A stretch of 64,000 nucleotides of DNA. Origin: CBDDEI01 sp965226775. GTDB lineage: Bacteria > Chloroflexota > Dehalococcoidia > SHYD01. Within the stretch, counting starts at the first letter, position 1. Each line of letters opens with the position of its first letter. The DNA lies in NCBI GenBank assembly GCA_965226775.1, contig CBDDEI010000002.1, positions 124,001-188,000 of the forward strand. Reading direction: 5' to 3'. The position numbers and the translations under genes are program-made. The notes beneath the pieces were generated by a model, which did not search any database, was not told the origin of the DNA, and worked only from the letters and a program-made list of their open reading frames with translations. This document shows, piece after piece, positions 63,291 to 64,000 of this stretch.

Positions 63291-64000
63291 TTAGTCTCCT
63301 ATGCCGTAAAACTTACGGGGATTGTCAAACAATACCTTCTGGAGGATCTCCGGTGCGACCTTCCCGCTAGTTTGCAGGTTGCGAAGCGCCTCGATTTCGC
63401 TTGAGTTGTCGGTATGCCCATAGTCCGTGCCGATCATCAACCCGTCTTCCGCCCCTTGGCTTACGAGGTAAGGGATATCGTCATCAGTCTGACAAGACAC
63501 GTACATCCGTGCATCTCGCATGATGTTTTCAGGGACGTCGTATCCAAAGGCGGGGAAGCGCCGCTTAACGTCATTAAGAATGTAGGGTAACCATGAAGCA
63601 GTACACTCAACTACCCCAAACCTCAGTTCGGGGAAGCGCTCCCATATCCCATTTAAGAGCCAACTGTGAAAGGCGCCGACAGTCTGCAGGGAAAGAGACC
63701 ACACACCTGAGGGCATGCGGGCAGGACCGCTCAGGAACTCCGACACATACGGGTTAGAATTGCCCACATGCACTACGATGGGCATGTTAAGACGGCTCGC
63801 CTCTTCATAGAGAGGGAAAAAGTAGGAATCGTGAAGCAAGTATTCACCCTCAATGGCTCGTACAAAAATTGCACAAGCGCCGTTTTGCTTGGCAAACTGT
63901 AGTTGCTCAATGGCATGAGGAATGCTCAATAAAGGAAGCACCGCAGACCATCGTAAACGATTGTTGCTCCTTTTCCAGATGTCTGCCATCCAGCGATTCC
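63291..64000 (-). CDS. Amidohydrolase family 2 protein (partial, C-terminal part)
   Basis: The C-terminal 235 or so residues of a second amidohydrolase; the start lies beyond the window. It shares with the downstream enzyme the strands RLNMPIVVHVGNSNPYVSEF and LMIGTDYGHTDNSSEIEA and the end ILQKVLFDNPRKFYGIGD. It is clearly a diverged paralogue rather than a recent copy. The 85-base gap between the two suggests one operon. Confidence 0.9.
   Translation of the reverse strand, partial: NRWMADIWKRSNNRLRWSAVLPLLSIPHAIEQLQFAKQNGACAIFVRAIEGEYLLHDSYFFPLYEEASRLNMPIVVHVGNSNPYVSEFLSGPARMPSGVWSLSLQTVGAFHSWLLNGIWERFPELRFGVVECTASWLPYILNDVKRRFPAFGYDVPENIMRDARMYVSCQTDDDIPYLVSQGAEDGLMIGTDYGHTDNSSEIEALRNLQTSGKVAPEILQKVLFDNPRKFYGIGD

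Overview
The window looks like a chromosomal contig from an uncultured, environmental Chloroflexota bacterium, most likely of the Dehalococcoidia/SAR202 kind. This is inferred from gene content: several orphan family-5 solute-binding lipoproteins, an expansion of Rieske ring-hydroxylating oxygenases, a CoxM-CoxS-CoxL type molybdenum hydroxylase, many Gfo/Idh/MocA, SDR, MFS and amidohydrolase genes, and short dispersed palindromic repeats. No 16S rRNA or tRNA gene was recognised, so the assignment is an inference.

Layout. (A) 1-6751, minus strand: a tandem array of three near-identical solute-binding lipoprotein genes, the first cut by the window edge, followed by a more distant fourth. The three copies each carry a sigma-70 type promoter, and strong hairpin terminators follow the genes. 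(B) 6918-10549: an MFS exporter, a small cysteine-rich lipoprotein and an ABC exporter. (C) 10724-14474: a three-gene molybdenum hydroxylase operon (FAD, 2Fe-2S and Mo subunits). (D) 14766-20880: housekeeping genes, namely ribose-phosphate pyrophosphokinase, SecA, a DUF3052-like protein, a stand-alone PolX-N-terminal-like HhH protein, an unknown protein and a membrane protein. (E) 20900-23280: dispersed palindromic repeats in nested inverted order around a zinc-ribbon gene and a glycosyltransferase. (F) 23425-32428: a surface-glycan cluster with an ABC-2 permease/ATPase pair, RmlD-like reductase, GT4 enzymes, a membrane GT39-like protein and a GT2 enzyme. Three of these genes carry single-base frameshifts. 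(G) 32433-33739: a sigma factor translationally coupled to a membrane-anchored Rieske protein, possibly a redox-sensing sigma/anti-sigma pair. (H) 33870-35618: an aldo/keto reductase and an S51 peptidase.

(I-K) 35909-64000 is a catabolic region. It has two SDRs, two solute-binding proteins, seven Rieske oxygenases (five of them close paralogues), three MFS carriers, two Gfo/Idh/MocA proteins, two amidohydrolases, LysR and MarR regulators, a HicB-like protein and a small conserved-looking protein. No beta subunit, ferredoxin or reductase for the Rieske oxygenases, and no oligopeptide permease for the binding proteins, is encoded in the window. Electron transfer and transport partners must therefore lie elsewhere. 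The inferred job of the region is uptake and stepwise oxidation, dehydrogenation and hydrolysis or decarboxylation of diverse, probably cyclic, dissolved organic compounds.

The most notable signals are: a Rieske paralogue array whose Rieske-domain DNA is nearly identical between copies while the catalytic domains differ; the sigma-Rieske pair; the mirror-symmetric repeats; a Gal80-like Gfo/Idh/MocA protein lacking the catalytic lysine; and a cluster of homopolymer frameshifts in the glycan genes.
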